Shown: one piece after another, positions 16,135 to 28,615 of the stretch
Layout: every line of letters starts with the position of its first letter
Numbering within the stretch: position 1 is the stretch's first letter
Assembly (NCBI GenBank): GCA_903885795.1
Contig: CAISJV010000019.1
Coordinates: forward strand, 1-64,000
Source of the DNA: an uncultured delta proteobacterium
GTDB taxonomy: Bacteria; Desulfobacterota; Syntrophia; Syntrophales; UBA8958
Direction: 5' to 3'
Length of the DNA stretch: 64,000 bases
The notes under the pieces: generated by a model
The model's input: only the letters and a program-made list of their open reading frames with translations
What the model was told of the DNA's origin: nothing
The model's database searches: none
Program-made: the position numbers and the translations under genes

Positions 16135-17619
16135 TCAGTAGAGTTTACGGAGTGTCGTCCCCCGGAAATAGTGACCGAGGATGTCCTCCATCCCAAAACC
16201 CTTGATCGCCATCATCGCCGCACCGATCTGGCAGAGGCCGACGCCGTGGCCCCACCCTGCCCCTTGCAGACAGAAACGAACGACCGTTCCCCGACCATCC
16301 CTTTCGGTCCGGACAATAAAGGCGCTGCTGTAAAGGTGGCTGGGAGACAGCCAGCGGCGGATTTCCAGTTCCTTGCCCACGATGACGCAGGCCTTTGATC
16401 CCTCGATCTTCAGGCGGATGATCCGTCCCGAAGGCCCCCGCTCAAGGGGGATAATGGCATGGAGTTCCCCAAAGTCGATACCGGATTTCCTTAAAAGTAA
16501 TGTCTCCAGTTCTTCCCGGGAACAGGAAACATTCCACCGGAAAAAATCCGTTGTTTCCTGATCGAAGGAGGGCAAGATCTGGCCGAGAGCATGGCTGTCA
16601 CTGGCGTTACAATAGGCAGCCGGGGAGGAGTTTATCCATTTCTCCGCATCTTCCGCCGATGACACCGGAGCGAAAGCCGCCTGGCCATCGGCGATGGATG
16701 TCAGATAGGGGATAGGAACATCCTCCCAGACATTCGAGAAATCTTCCGTCCGGCCGCCGCAAGCTTTGTGATACCTGGCATCGCAGATCCCGCCGTTGTG
16801 AACCAGAAAGAGGCCCCGCGTGACTTCGATGGCCTGACGGACCTGATCCGTAATGATCTTTGTCACCCCCTGGTAACGCTGGCAATGGTCATCGGCACAG
16901 ACATCAAACCGGCCATGGTCCTCCCGGCCATACCAGCGGATGATCTCGCCGACGTATGGAAGTAAACACCCACCCTGATCGTCATTCCGGAGAAGGCCGG
17001 AAATCGAAGATTCATGTTCACAATCCAGTATTTTCAAGACATCTCTGGATTCCGGTTCAAGCCCGGAATGACGGAGGGGGTTGTTTTTCAAAGGTCTCGT
17101 CTCATCATCACCACTCTTCCCTGACTCCTCTCCATCCCTATTGACAGCCTCTTTCTTCTCCAACATGGCCATCAGCCAGCTTCGAGATGTAACGGCGTGG
17201 GCTTTAAGAAACTCCAGTGGGGCGGCGGCGGACATTTCCGAAGAAATGACACTCCCCAGATAGTCTTCGAGAGCAAGCTCATTGACTGCCGTCAAGGTAC
17301 CATCCTCTTCTGCAAGAACCGACAGGGCGCCCTGGAAGGTTTGGACCTCATGACGCTCCCAATGAAAGTTCACACCAATGGTGACATTGTAAAGGGAAAA
17401 TGTTGCGGCCCCCTGGGGTCGGCAGCTGAACTCCCGCTCCGACAGGGTTCGCTCGCCCGCACCGAAAGTCATGGTAATCCGGTCAGCAGTGACGTAAAAG
17501 CGAAAATCGCCGCTTAGCTCCTCCCCGGAAAAGCTGTGAAAAACTCCCTGAAAACATCCCCGGATCTCCCGGCAGTCCGTCATAATACCTACCCGAATCG
17601 TTGGCTCCCGGTCCCACAT
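16135..17619 (-). CDS. SpoIID/LytB-domain protein with a repeat-derived insertion
   Basis: A SpoIID/LytB-family protein of 494 residues. SpoIID of Bacillus is a lytic transglycosylase acting on denuded glycan. Family marks: LALEDYLGSVISSEMSAAAPLEFLKAHAV, then RSWL, FDVCADDHCQRYQG, ARYHKACGGRT, and the C-terminal GWGHGVGLCQIGA. No signal peptide is evident from ATG 17619, which has AAAGGATAAG upstream; a 43-residue in-frame extension is unlikely. Residues about 183-213 (RHSGLEPESR...LLRNDD) are encoded by a palindromic repeat inserted in frame in the loop between two conserved blocks. It is divergent from the PAS-GGDEF gene. I suspect a functional link to the amgK/murU/DUF4922 set. Confidence 0.85.
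   Translation of the reverse strand: MWDREPTIRVGIMTDCREIRGCFQGVFHSFSGEELSGDFRFYVTADRITMTFGAGERTLSEREFSCRPQGAATFSLYNVTIGVNFHWERHEVQTFQGALSVLAEEDGTLTAVNELALEDYLGSVISSEMSAAAPLEFLKAHAVTSRSWLMAMLEKKEAVNRDGEESGKSGDDETRPLKNNPLRHSGLEPESRDVLKILDCEHESSISGLLRNDDQGGCLLPYVGEIIRWYGREDHGRFDVCADDHCQRYQGVTKIITDQVRQAIEVTRGLFLVHNGGICDARYHKACGGRTEDFSNVWEDVPIPYLTSIADGQAAFAPVSSAEDAEKWINSSPAAYCNASDSHALGQILPSFDQETTDFFRWNVSCSREELETLLLRKSGIDFGELHAIIPLERGPSGRIIRLKIEGSKACVIVGKELEIRRWLSPSHLYSSAFIVRTERDGRGTVVRFCLQGAGWGHGVGLCQIGAAMMAIKGFGMEDILGHYFRGTTLRKLY
16981..17072. repeat. 92-bp palindromic element inserted in frame in the SpoIID-type gene
   Basis: The ends are GTCATTCCGG and CCGGAATGAC, a perfect 10-bp inverted repeat. 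Nested inside are AATCCAG (17022-17028) and CTGGATT (17045-17051). The element reads without stops through the host gene. The translated RHSGLEPES pattern is the familiar product of this widespread proteobacterial repeat. Confidence 0.7.
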
Positions 17620-17713
17620 TTTTTTCTTATCCTTTCTGATAAAACAGTGTATGTTGTCTCCAATAATAAATGCGGCATTGTATGTCAATGGATTCATGAC
17701 GTTGAGGTAGAAG

Positions 17714-19894
17714 GTGAGCCCGTCCCCAATTCCGTTGCAGCAAAACATGGCCTTGTTTCAGAGCATTGTGGATAACATGCTCGACGCCGCCCTGATCCTG
17801 GACTGGGATGGAACGATGTTGTTCGTGAACCGGGCGGCCCTCAGGCTTGTGGGGCTTTCGTCCCTCCCGGAAGCCCTTGGAAATAATGCCGTCCAGTTTA
17901 TCCATCCTGATTCGCTGATTTCGGTGACCGCTGATCTGGAGCGCGTCCATAGTGAGCAGGGCGGTTTCTTTTCCGAATACAGGTTAATCACCCGACAAGG
18001 GCAGGAAAAATGGGTGGAAGGTCTCGGCACGAAACTAATCATCGAGGGACGGGATTTGAATCTGGTGATCCTCCGGGACATTGTAGACAGAAAGCTCCTG
18101 GCGGAAGAACTGCAAAAAGCATCGGAAGAGCTGGAGAACCGGGTACAAGATCAGACCGCTATGCTGACGAAGTCCAATCAAAACCTACAGGACGAAATTA
18201 TTGAACGTAAGCGCCTTACCGAGGCCCTCCGGAAGAGCGAAGAGAAACACAGCACCTTTCTTGACACCCTCGGAGACATGGTCTTCATAACGGACCGGAA
18301 AGGCCATTTTACTTACGTCAACCAGATGTTTGAAACTGTCCTGGGGTGGCCGGCGGGAAATCTCATGGGACGAGTTTTCTCGGAGATTGTGGCGACCGAG
18401 TTTCAAGATGAAACCATTGACCGCTATCGGCGGGGCATGGATGGCGAAGCGATCCCTATATATGAACTCGATTTTTTACGACCCGACGGCCGGAGACTTC
18501 TCGTGGAGCTAAACGTGTCCACCCTGCACGATCCCGATGGAAACGCTGTCGGCAGGATCGGCGTCGCCCGCGACATCTCGAGACGCCGGCAAGCAGAGGC
18601 GCTCTATCGGACTCTGGCCAACACCTCCCGGGCCGGGGTTTACATTGTCCAAAAAGGGAAGTTCCGTTTCATCAATTTTAACGCCGCCCGCTATGCCGGA
18701 TACACGGAAGAAGAGATGATCGGCATGGATTCGCTGAGCATTGTTTTTCCTCAGGACCGGTCGGCAGCAATCGAAAATTCCCGGGAAATGCTCGCAGGAG
18801 AATTGAATGTACCGTATGAATTCAGGATATGGACAAAAGATGGACAGATCCGATGGATCATGGAAACGGTGACCTCGATTGTTTATGAGGGAGAAAAGGC
18901 CGTCTTGGGTAATTCCATGGATATCACGGAACTGCGGCAAGCAAGAATGAAACTGGAGCAGAGCGAACAGCGCCTGGCGCAGATCATCGAAGGGACGACG
19001 GTGCCAACCTTTGTCATCGACGCCGATCACAAGGTCACCCACTGGAACCGGGCCTGTGAACATCTGACCGCCATTCCCGGTCAGGAGATCATCGGTACCC
19101 AGAATCAATGGACAGCCTTTTACGCCCACACCCAATTGACCCTAGCGGATCTTATCGTAAACCAGGCTGCCGAGGGGATACTGACTACTCATTATGAGGG
19201 AAAACAGCGACCTTCGGAACTCATCGATGGGGCCTACGAAGTGGAAACCTTTTTCCCCGATCTGCTGCCCAAAGGCAAATGGCTTTATATCACGGCCTCC
19301 CCGATTAGGGATGTCGAGGGACGAATAACAGGCGCCATCGAGACCATTCAGGATATGACGGAAAGGAAGGAGATAGAGGAGGAAGTTCGCCTGCTGGCAG
19401 TGACGGATCAGTTGACCGGCCTTTACAACCGGCGGGGATTCATCGCTTTGGTGGAGCAGCAGTTGAAGCTGTCCGCACGGTCGCGCAAATCCATGCTCCT
19501 CTACTTTGCCGATCTGGACGGGATGAAACAGATTAACGATACCTGGGGACACGACGAGGGGGATCGCGCCCTGATCAACACGGCTTCCATTCTTAGAGAG
19601 ACGTTTCGAGCTTCCGATATTTTAGCCCGCATCGGCGGCGACGAGTTTGCCATCTTTTCCGTCGATGCTATGGATGTAGCTCCCCAATCCCTCCTCAGAC
19701 GTATTGAGATTAACCTTCATGAGTTCAACAGCCACAAAAATCACCCTTACAGTCTTTCCCTGAGCATCGGCGTGATTTCCTACGATCCGGAACACCCTTG
19801 TAGTCTGGATGACCTCATGTGCCGGGCTGACGACGAAATGTATGCCAGCAAGAATCAGAAGCGATGCACTCAGAAAGAGACATTGCTTAAATGA
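17714..19894 (+). CDS. Multi-PAS diguanylate cyclase
   Basis: A 726-residue cytosolic sensor. Four PAS domains are visible (about 12-130, 170-295, 297-415, 425-550), separated by a coiled coil at about 130-170. A GGDEF domain follows from about 560. The active loop is intact (GGDEF at 641-645), and an allosteric I-site RASD stands five residues before it, so product inhibition by c-di-GMP is expected. Arg, Lys and metal-site residues (LYFADLDGMKQIND) are present. The start is GTG 17714 with GAGG six bases upstream; ATG 17747 is an alternative. It is divergent from the SpoIID-type gene and 32 bases upstream of the molybdopterin enzyme gene. No membrane segments are seen. Confidence 0.9.
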   Translation: MSPSPIPLQQNMALFQSIVDNMLDAALILDWDGTMLFVNRAALRLVGLSSLPEALGNNAVQFIHPDSLISVTADLERVHSEQGGFFSEYRLITRQGQEKWVEGLGTKLIIEGRDLNLVILRDIVDRKLLAEELQKASEELENRVQDQTAMLTKSNQNLQDEIIERKRLTEALRKSEEKHSTFLDTLGDMVFITDRKGHFTYVNQMFETVLGWPAGNLMGRVFSEIVATEFQDETIDRYRRGMDGEAIPIYELDFLRPDGRRLLVELNVSTLHDPDGNAVGRIGVARDISRRRQAEALYRTLANTSRAGVYIVQKGKFRFINFNAARYAGYTEEEMIGMDSLSIVFPQDRSAAIENSREMLAGELNVPYEFRIWTKDGQIRWIMETVTSIVYEGEKAVLGNSMDITELRQARMKLEQSEQRLAQIIEGTTVPTFVIDADHKVTHWNRACEHLTAIPGQEIIGTQNQWTAFYAHTQLTLADLIVNQAAEGILTTHYEGKQRPSELIDGAYEVETFFPDLLPKGKWLYITASPIRDVEGRITGAIETIQDMTERKEIEEEVRLLAVTDQLTGLYNRRGFIALVEQQLKLSARSRKSMLLYFADLDGMKQINDTWGHDEGDRALINTASILRETFRASDILARIGGDEFAIFSVDAMDVAPQSLLRRIEINLHEFNSHKNHPYSLSLSIGVISYDPEHPCSLDDLMCRADDEMYASKNQKRCTQKETLLK

Positions 19895-19926
19895 CATCGG
19901 TGAAGATAGCTTGAAAGGAGTGTATC

Positions 19927-22164
19927 GTGAGCACAATACATAAAACCGGCTGCGTTCTTTGCAACCAGAACTGCGGCCTCATCGCCGAAGTGGAAGATAA
20001 CCGGATTGTCAAGGTCCGGGGAGACAAGGACAACGTCCGGAGCGAGGGCTACTGCTGCCGGAAAGGCCTTAATATAGCCTGGCACCAGGATAACGCCGAT
20101 CGCCTCCAATACCCTCTGAAGCGCACCGCCAATGGCTTTGAAAGGATCTCTTGGGAAGGGGCCCTGGGAGAAATCGCCGTCAAGCTCAAGAGCATTGTCG
20201 GCAAGTACGGTCCCCGGTCCTTCGCCTATATGGGCGGCGGGGGACAGGGTTGCCACTTTGAAGCTGCCTTCGGTGTACGTCTCATGCGCTCGCTGGGATC
20301 ACGGTATCATTACAGCGCCTTGGCCCAGGAACTTACAGGGCTGTTCTGGGTCCACGGCCGGACGCTGGGACGGCAGTATCTCGGCCTGATCCCCGACGAA
20401 ACAAATACGGACATGCTCCTGGCCATCGGCTGGAACGGTATGCAGAGTCATCAGATGGCCCAGGCGCCCAGGCATTTGAAAAGACTATCGAAAGACCCGG
20501 ATAAACTTCTTGTCGTCATCGATCCCCGCGTCTCGGAGACGGCAAAGATCGCCGACATCCATTTAGCCGTCCGGCCGGGGACAGATGCTCTGCTCCTCAA
20601 GGCGATAATTGCCATCATTTTTCAGGAAGGATGGGAAAACCGTGCTTATATCGGCAGGCATGTCGCTGGTTGCGACGAAATCAGGCCCTGGTTCATGGAC
20701 TTTGACGCCCGGGCCGCCATTGCCGTATGTGAGATCGACTATGACCGGGTCTACGAGTTTTCCCGCCTCCTGACCACCCGGCGTTGGTCCTGCCATTACG
20801 ACCTCGGCATCATGATGAACCGCCACAGCACCGTGACCTCATGGCTGGCGATCATCCTGCTGGCCATCTGCGGCCGCATCGGCGTCCCTGGCGGCAATAT
20901 CTTCCCCGGCCACCTCATGCCTCTGGGAGCCCATTCGGACGAGCGGGACCCCAAGGCCTGGCGGACCGTGACCACTGATTTCCCGCCCATCATGGGGGTA
21001 TATCCCCCCAACGTCATGCCCGAAGAGATCCTCGCCGACCACCCCGAACGGCTGCGGGCTGTCCTCGTATCCGGTTCCAACCCCCTGCGCTCTTTCGCCG
21101 ACACAACAGCCTACGAAGAGGCTTTCGGGAAGCTCGATCTCCTCGTCACCTGCGAACTGGCCATGACGGAAACAGCGCGGCTCTCCCATTACATCCTGCC
21201 CGCCCGATCGGCCTATGAATCCTGGGATGGAACCTTCTTTGCCTGGACCTTCCCTGGGATCTTCTTCCAAATGCGCAGACCCATTGTCACCCCGGCCGGA
21301 GAACCACTGGAACTAAGCGAGATCATGTTGCGCCTGGCCGACGCCCTAGGCTTCATTCCACCGATTCCAGACGTCCTTTACGAGGCCGCCCGCCAGGACC
21401 GGCAGACCTTTGCCCAAAAGCTATTCGAGTACGCCCTGGCGGAACCGCAGGCCATGAAAATGATGCCCTTTATCCTGGGTAAAACCTTGGGTCGGGCCCT
21501 GGGGTCGGTGAATCTTGCCGCCCTGTGGGGGATGCTCCAGATACTGCCGAAGGATTTTATCAAAAATGCCGGTCGGGCCGGATTTACGGTCGGGCCGAGC
21601 TTGGGAGAAGAGCTCTTCCAGCAGCTTGTGGATCATCCGGAAGGACTGTGGATCGGCCAGGTAGATGGGGAGAACAACCTGGACAGTCTCCGGACAGAAG
21701 GCAAGAAAATTGAACTCCAGATCCCTGAACTGGCAGACTGGCTCCGGGGCATCGACGCCAGTTCGGAAACGATCGCCTTGCGGGGAGCGGCGGAATTTCC
21801 CCTCGTCCTCATGGCCGGCCGCCATTTTGACAGAAACGCCAACACCCTGATGCGGAACCCGGAATGGAATCAGGGAAAGCGGGATTGTACGCTCCTCATG
21901 CACTCTGCCGACGCCAAAGACCTTAACATTCACGATGGCGATATCGTTCGCGTCGTCACCGAGGCGGGAACAGCGGAAATTGAGCTGGAAGTCACAGACA
22001 CATCGCGGAAAGGGCACGTCGTCATCCCCCACGGCTTCGGCCTGGTCTACGACGGCAAGACGCACGGGGTAAACGTCAACCGCCTGACCAAGAACACCCA
22101 TCGGGACGCCTGGGCGGCGACTCCTTTGCATCGCTACGTCCCCTGTAGGGTGGAAAGTTTATAG
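19927..22164 (+). CDS. Molybdopterin (DMSO reductase family) oxidoreductase
   Basis: A 745-residue Mo/W-bisMGD enzyme with an N-terminal [4Fe-4S] site (C9xxC12xxxC16 and C43 or C44). The cofactor domains follow (DMLLAIGWNG, VVIDPRVSETAKIAD, VLVSGSNPL) and the C-terminal dinucleotide-binding domain (MHSADAKDLNIHDGDIVRV). There is no Tat or Sec signal, so it is cytosolic. Where formate dehydrogenases have Cys/Sec before His (CHxxxVAG), this protein reads WVHGRTLG (V142-H143), so I see no protein thiol ligand for the metal. No electron-transfer or membrane subunit is adjacent. It may belong to the broad acetylene-hydratase/BisC-like group; the reaction is unknown. The start is GTG with AAAGGAG upstream. 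Confidence 0.85.
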   Translation: MSTIHKTGCVLCNQNCGLIAEVEDNRIVKVRGDKDNVRSEGYCCRKGLNIAWHQDNADRLQYPLKRTANGFERISWEGALGEIAVKLKSIVGKYGPRSFAYMGGGGQGCHFEAAFGVRLMRSLGSRYHYSALAQELTGLFWVHGRTLGRQYLGLIPDETNTDMLLAIGWNGMQSHQMAQAPRHLKRLSKDPDKLLVVIDPRVSETAKIADIHLAVRPGTDALLLKAIIAIIFQEGWENRAYIGRHVAGCDEIRPWFMDFDARAAIAVCEIDYDRVYEFSRLLTTRRWSCHYDLGIMMNRHSTVTSWLAIILLAICGRIGVPGGNIFPGHLMPLGAHSDERDPKAWRTVTTDFPPIMGVYPPNVMPEEILADHPERLRAVLVSGSNPLRSFADTTAYEEAFGKLDLLVTCELAMTETARLSHYILPARSAYESWDGTFFAWTFPGIFFQMRRPIVTPAGEPLELSEIMLRLADALGFIPPIPDVLYEAARQDRQTFAQKLFEYALAEPQAMKMMPFILGKTLGRALGSVNLAALWGMLQILPKDFIKNAGRAGFTVGPSLGEELFQQLVDHPEGLWIGQVDGENNLDSLRTEGKKIELQIPELADWLRGIDASSETIALRGAAEFPLVLMAGRHFDRNANTLMRNPEWNQGKRDCTLLMHSADAKDLNIHDGDIVRVVTEAGTAEIELEVTDTSRKGHVVIPHGFGLVYDGKTHGVNVNRLTKNTHRDAWAATPLHRYVPCRVESL

Positions 22165-22168
22165 CGAA

Positions 22169-22270
22169 ATGTGCACAAGTGGTAAAATACCTATGGTCTA
22201 TATTGGAGGATATAACCGAAACGCGAAACCTTTTCGCTGGACATGTGCCGGAGAACCCCTTAAAATGTAG
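22169..22270 (+). pseudogene. Possible remnant of a transposase C-terminus (IS630-like)
   Basis: A 33-codon frame directly after the molybdopterin gene ends in YNRNAKPFRWTCAGEPLKM. This resembles the conserved tail of IS630-type transposases (YN...AKPFxWT...GxPL). Nothing upstream continues the homology and no inverted repeats are visible. The similarity is from memory and short; chance is possible. It lies in the 166-base leader region of the first hybrid kinase. Confidence 0.3.
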
Positions 22271-22330
22271 AACCTCTATTCATGTGACAAGGCGTCAGTA
22301 TGGTATCCCCAAGTTAAAAGGAGAGCGGCC

Positions 22331-25813
<3,483 letters not shown>

Positions 25814-25818
25814 ATATT

Positions 25819-27864
25819 ATGGAGAGTAGCCAGAAAAAATGTGACCTCGTGGAGACGCTCCGGGATAGTGAGATAAAACTACAGACAATATTCAACACCG
25901 TAGGAACAGGTATTCTGATCATTGACAAGGACACTCAGATCATAATTGAAGCTAATCAGACTGCCATAAAAATGACCGGGCAGTCCCGAGAGCGGATTGT
26001 CGGACAGATTTGTCACTCCTTGGTTTGTCCTGCCCAGGCAGGTAAATGTCCGGTCAAAGATCTTGGCCAAAGTGTGGATCACTCTGAACGTAAACTCCTC
26101 CATGCTGATGGACATCTAATAGACATCGTGAAAACCGTTCATCCCATTACCATCAAGGGAAGGGATTGTTATATCGAAAGTTTTATCGACATTTCGGACC
26201 TCAAGCGGGCGGAGGATGCTCTTCGCCAGGCCAAGGATGAAGCGGAAGCAGCCAATCGTGCTAAAAGTGAATTTCTGGCCAACATGAGCCATGAAATCCG
26301 GACGCCCATGAACGCCATTCTCGGCATGGCGGAACTCTTGGCGGAGACGCCCCTGAACAGGGACCAGGAAAAGTACGTCCAGATCTTCCGTGACGCCGGG
26401 GAGAACCTCCTCACCCTGATCAATGACATTCTCGACCTTTCCAAGGTGGAAGCGGGAGAGATAAAGTTAGAGTCCTTCCCCTTTCATCTTGGTGAACTTA
26501 TCGAAAAGACAGGTGAAATTCTTGGCATGCGGGCCGGTGACAAGGGGCTTGACCTGGTCTGTCACGTCCAGCCCGATCTCCCGCTCGAGGTCATCGGCGA
26601 TCCCCTCCGCCTGCGGCAGAGCCTCAGTAACCTCATCGGCAACGCCATCAAGTTTACGGAAAAGGGGGAGATTGTCCTGACGGTGAAGGCAGCCACGCCC
26701 ATAGATCCGGAAGCCAAAGAGATTGAGATCATCTTTTCCGTCGCCGATACGGGGATTGGCATTTTGCCTAAGCAACGGGATCATATATTCGATAAATTCA
26801 CCCAGGCCGACGCCTCCACTTCACGGAAATATGGCGGCACGGGGTTGGGCCTTACCATCACCAGACATTTTGTAGAGCTTATGGGGGGAACCCTGTCGGT
26901 TCAGAGCGAACCGGGCCAGGGCAGTACCTTTTCCTTCACCGTCTCCCTGGCTATGCAGGATCAGGGCCTGCTTCGGGAGGAGACGGCCACGCCCCCCGAC
27001 CTGTATCATGCCCGCATCCTCATCGTGGACGACAACGCCACCAACAGGATGATCGTAAGAGAATCTCTCGCCTCCTGGGGGGCAAAGGTAGCGGAGGCGG
27101 CCGGGGGCGAGGAAGGATTGGCCATGCTCCACCGGGCCTGTGAGGCTGGAAAACCTTTCGGGCTGGCCATCCTCGATTATCAGATGCCGGATCTGGATGG
27201 CTTCGAGACGGCCCGACTCATCAAAGGGCAACCGGAACTGCAAGGAACGATCCTGATCCTCCTGACTTCGGTCCAGCGTAAGGATGACATGGAAAGGGCC
27301 AAAGAAATCGGTTTTGCCCGCATAATCTACAAGCCGGTGAAAAGGGCGGAACTGAGAGAGGCCGTCACGAGAGCCCTGGGCGCCCTGGATATGGAAGGAG
27401 AGAAAACACGAATTCCCGCAACGACCGCGGCGCCCATCGCATCCCCGCAACGGGCGCTACGTATCCTCCTTGCCGAAGACAACGAGGACAACCGGACCCT
27501 GATCTGGATGTATCTGAAAAACACTCCCCATGAAATGCAGATGGTGGAAAACGGACGCCTCGCCGTGGATATGTTCATCAAGAACGGGCCCTTTGATCTC
27601 GTCTTTATGGATATCCAGATGCCCGTAATGGACGGGTATATCGCAACCCAGGCCATCCGGTCCTGGGAAGAGGAGCAGGGTCGGAAACGGACCACCATTA
27701 TCGCCCTGACCGCCCATGCCCTCAAGGAAGATCTCCAGAAGAGCCTGGACGCGGGCTGCGACGCTCATCTGACAAAACCAGTGAAAAAGGCAACATTTTT
27801 AGAGGCCCTCGGCCATTACAACGCCGGGGAAGGAGCAGCTGGCAAGAATTTTGAGACGCCATAA
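25819..27864 (+). CDS. Soluble hybrid histidine kinase (PAS-HisKA-HATPase-REC-REC)
   Basis: A 681-residue paralogue of the preceding kinase, without membrane segments. A PAS domain (about 15-125) contains a conserved cysteine pair region CHSLVCPAQAGKCPV that could bind metal or sense redox. HisKA follows with SHEIRTPMN (His158), then an intact HATPase ([29 protein letters not shown]), and two receivers (Asp in AILDYQMP and VFMDIQMP). From the kinase core onward it is strongly similar to its neighbour, so the pair arose by tandem duplication with swapped sensors. It is five bases downstream and therefore co-transcribed. Confidence 0.92.
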   Translation: MESSQKKCDLVETLRDSEIKLQTIFNTVGTGILIIDKDTQIIIEANQTAIKMTGQSRERIVGQICHSLVCPAQAGKCPVKDLGQSVDHSERKLLHADGHLIDIVKTVHPITIKGRDCYIESFIDISDLKRAEDALRQAKDEAEAANRAKSEFLANMSHEIRTPMNAILGMAELLAETPLNRDQEKYVQIFRDAGENLLTLINDILDLSKVEAGEIKLESFPFHLGELIEKTGEILGMRAGDKGLDLVCHVQPDLPLEVIGDPLRLRQSLSNLIGNAIKFTEKGEIVLTVKAATPIDPEAKEIEIIFSVADTGIGILPKQRDHIFDKFTQADASTSRKYGGTGLGLTITRHFVELMGGTLSVQSEPGQGSTFSFTVSLAMQDQGLLREETATPPDLYHARILIVDDNATNRMIVRESLASWGAKVAEAAGGEEGLAMLHRACEAGKPFGLAILDYQMPDLDGFETARLIKGQPELQGTILILLTSVQRKDDMERAKEIGFARIIYKPVKRAELREAVTRALGALDMEGEKTRIPATTAAPIASPQRALRILLAEDNEDNRTLIWMYLKNTPHEMQMVENGRLAVDMFIKNGPFDLVFMDIQMPVMDGYIATQAIRSWEEEQGRKRTTIIALTAHALKEDLQKSLDAGCDAHLTKPVKKATFLEALGHYNAGEGAAGKNFETP

Positions 27865-27905
27865 TAGTTTTTTAAGATTACAGGTTATGATAATGGCTAC
27901 AAAGA

Positions 27906-28487
27906 ATGGGGTTTTTCGTTATGACCGATGAACAGAACGACTGGCGTGAAAAAGCCTTGAGATGGAAGAAACAATTGGCCTGGCGGTCGACCCATGACAC
28001 CCTGACGGGGCTTCCGAACCGCGTGCTCTTTATCGACCGGCTTTCCATGGCTATAATCCAGGCCCAACGGGAACGGGAAAGGGCGGCAGTCGTCATCCTC
28101 AACCTGGATGAGTATAGAAACGTCGTTCACCGCTTCGGTCTCCGGGCCGGGGATGAGCTGATCAAGGAAGTCGCGGCAGGACTGCGTCGTGGCCTGCGGA
28201 AAGGGGACACCCTGGCCCGTATGGACAGGGACGAGTTTCTTATCCTCCTGCCCCGCATCCTCCGCATCTCCGACGCCGTTACTGTCATAACAAAGGTCAT
28301 GGAAGGCTTGAAATCGGCACTTTTTACCATCCAGGGGCAGCGTTTGGACATAACCGCCGGCGCCGGCGTTGCCTGCTATCCGGAAAACGGGGACCAGGCG
28401 GAGGAACTGATCCGCTGCGCCGATATAGCCCTTTACGAGGCCAAACAGGCAGGGAAAAACACCCACCGGATCTATAGGCCGATGTAG
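27906..28487 (+). CDS. Degenerate GGDEF-domain protein
   Basis: A 193-residue protein that is little more than a GGDEF domain, preceded by a short helix. The fold markers are present (THDTLTGLPNRVLFIDRL, VVILNLDEYRNVV, ADIALYEAKQAGKN), but the catalytic loop reads MDRDEF instead of GGDEF (residues 106-111). The two glycines needed for GTP binding are therefore Asp and Arg, and cyclase activity is unlikely. The preceding residues (RKGDTLAR) retain an RxxD-like I-site (RKGD), so it may be a c-di-GMP receptor. ATG 27921 is an alternative start. It sits directly after the two hybrid kinases and probably in their transcript. Confidence 0.85.
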   Translation: MGFFVMTDEQNDWREKALRWKKQLAWRSTHDTLTGLPNRVLFIDRLSMAIIQAQRERERAAVVILNLDEYRNVVHRFGLRAGDELIKEVAAGLRRGLRKGDTLARMDRDEFLILLPRILRISDAVTVITKVMEGLKSALFTIQGQRLDITAGAGVACYPENGDQAEELIRCADIALYEAKQAGKNTHRIYRPM

Positions 28488-28523
28488 CACTGGCAAGTTT
28501 TTGATGTACAAGGAGAACGAAAA

Positions 28524-28547
28524 ATGAGGAACGGGCTTATTGCTTAA
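28524..28547 (+). other. Seven-codon mini-ORF with strong ribosome site
   Basis: AAGGAG, an 8-base spacer, then ATG-AGG-AAC-GGG-CTT-ATT-GCT-TAA (MRNGLIA). It lies 69 bases before the secreted isochorismatase-like gene. It could be a leader peptide or the remnant of a lost gene. Confidence 0.25.
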
Positions 28548-28615
28548 GATATGCATAGCGCTTATCTTGGCTAATGTAACAGATATTTCAATATGAATAA
28601 TTAGAGAGGAAGGTT

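Noticed and set aside
17620-17748. 43-residue upstream extension of the SpoIID-type protein
   Set aside because: No family similarity, and AAAGGATAAG lies just before the inner ATG at 17619. The extension would also overlap the divergent PAS-GGDEF start.
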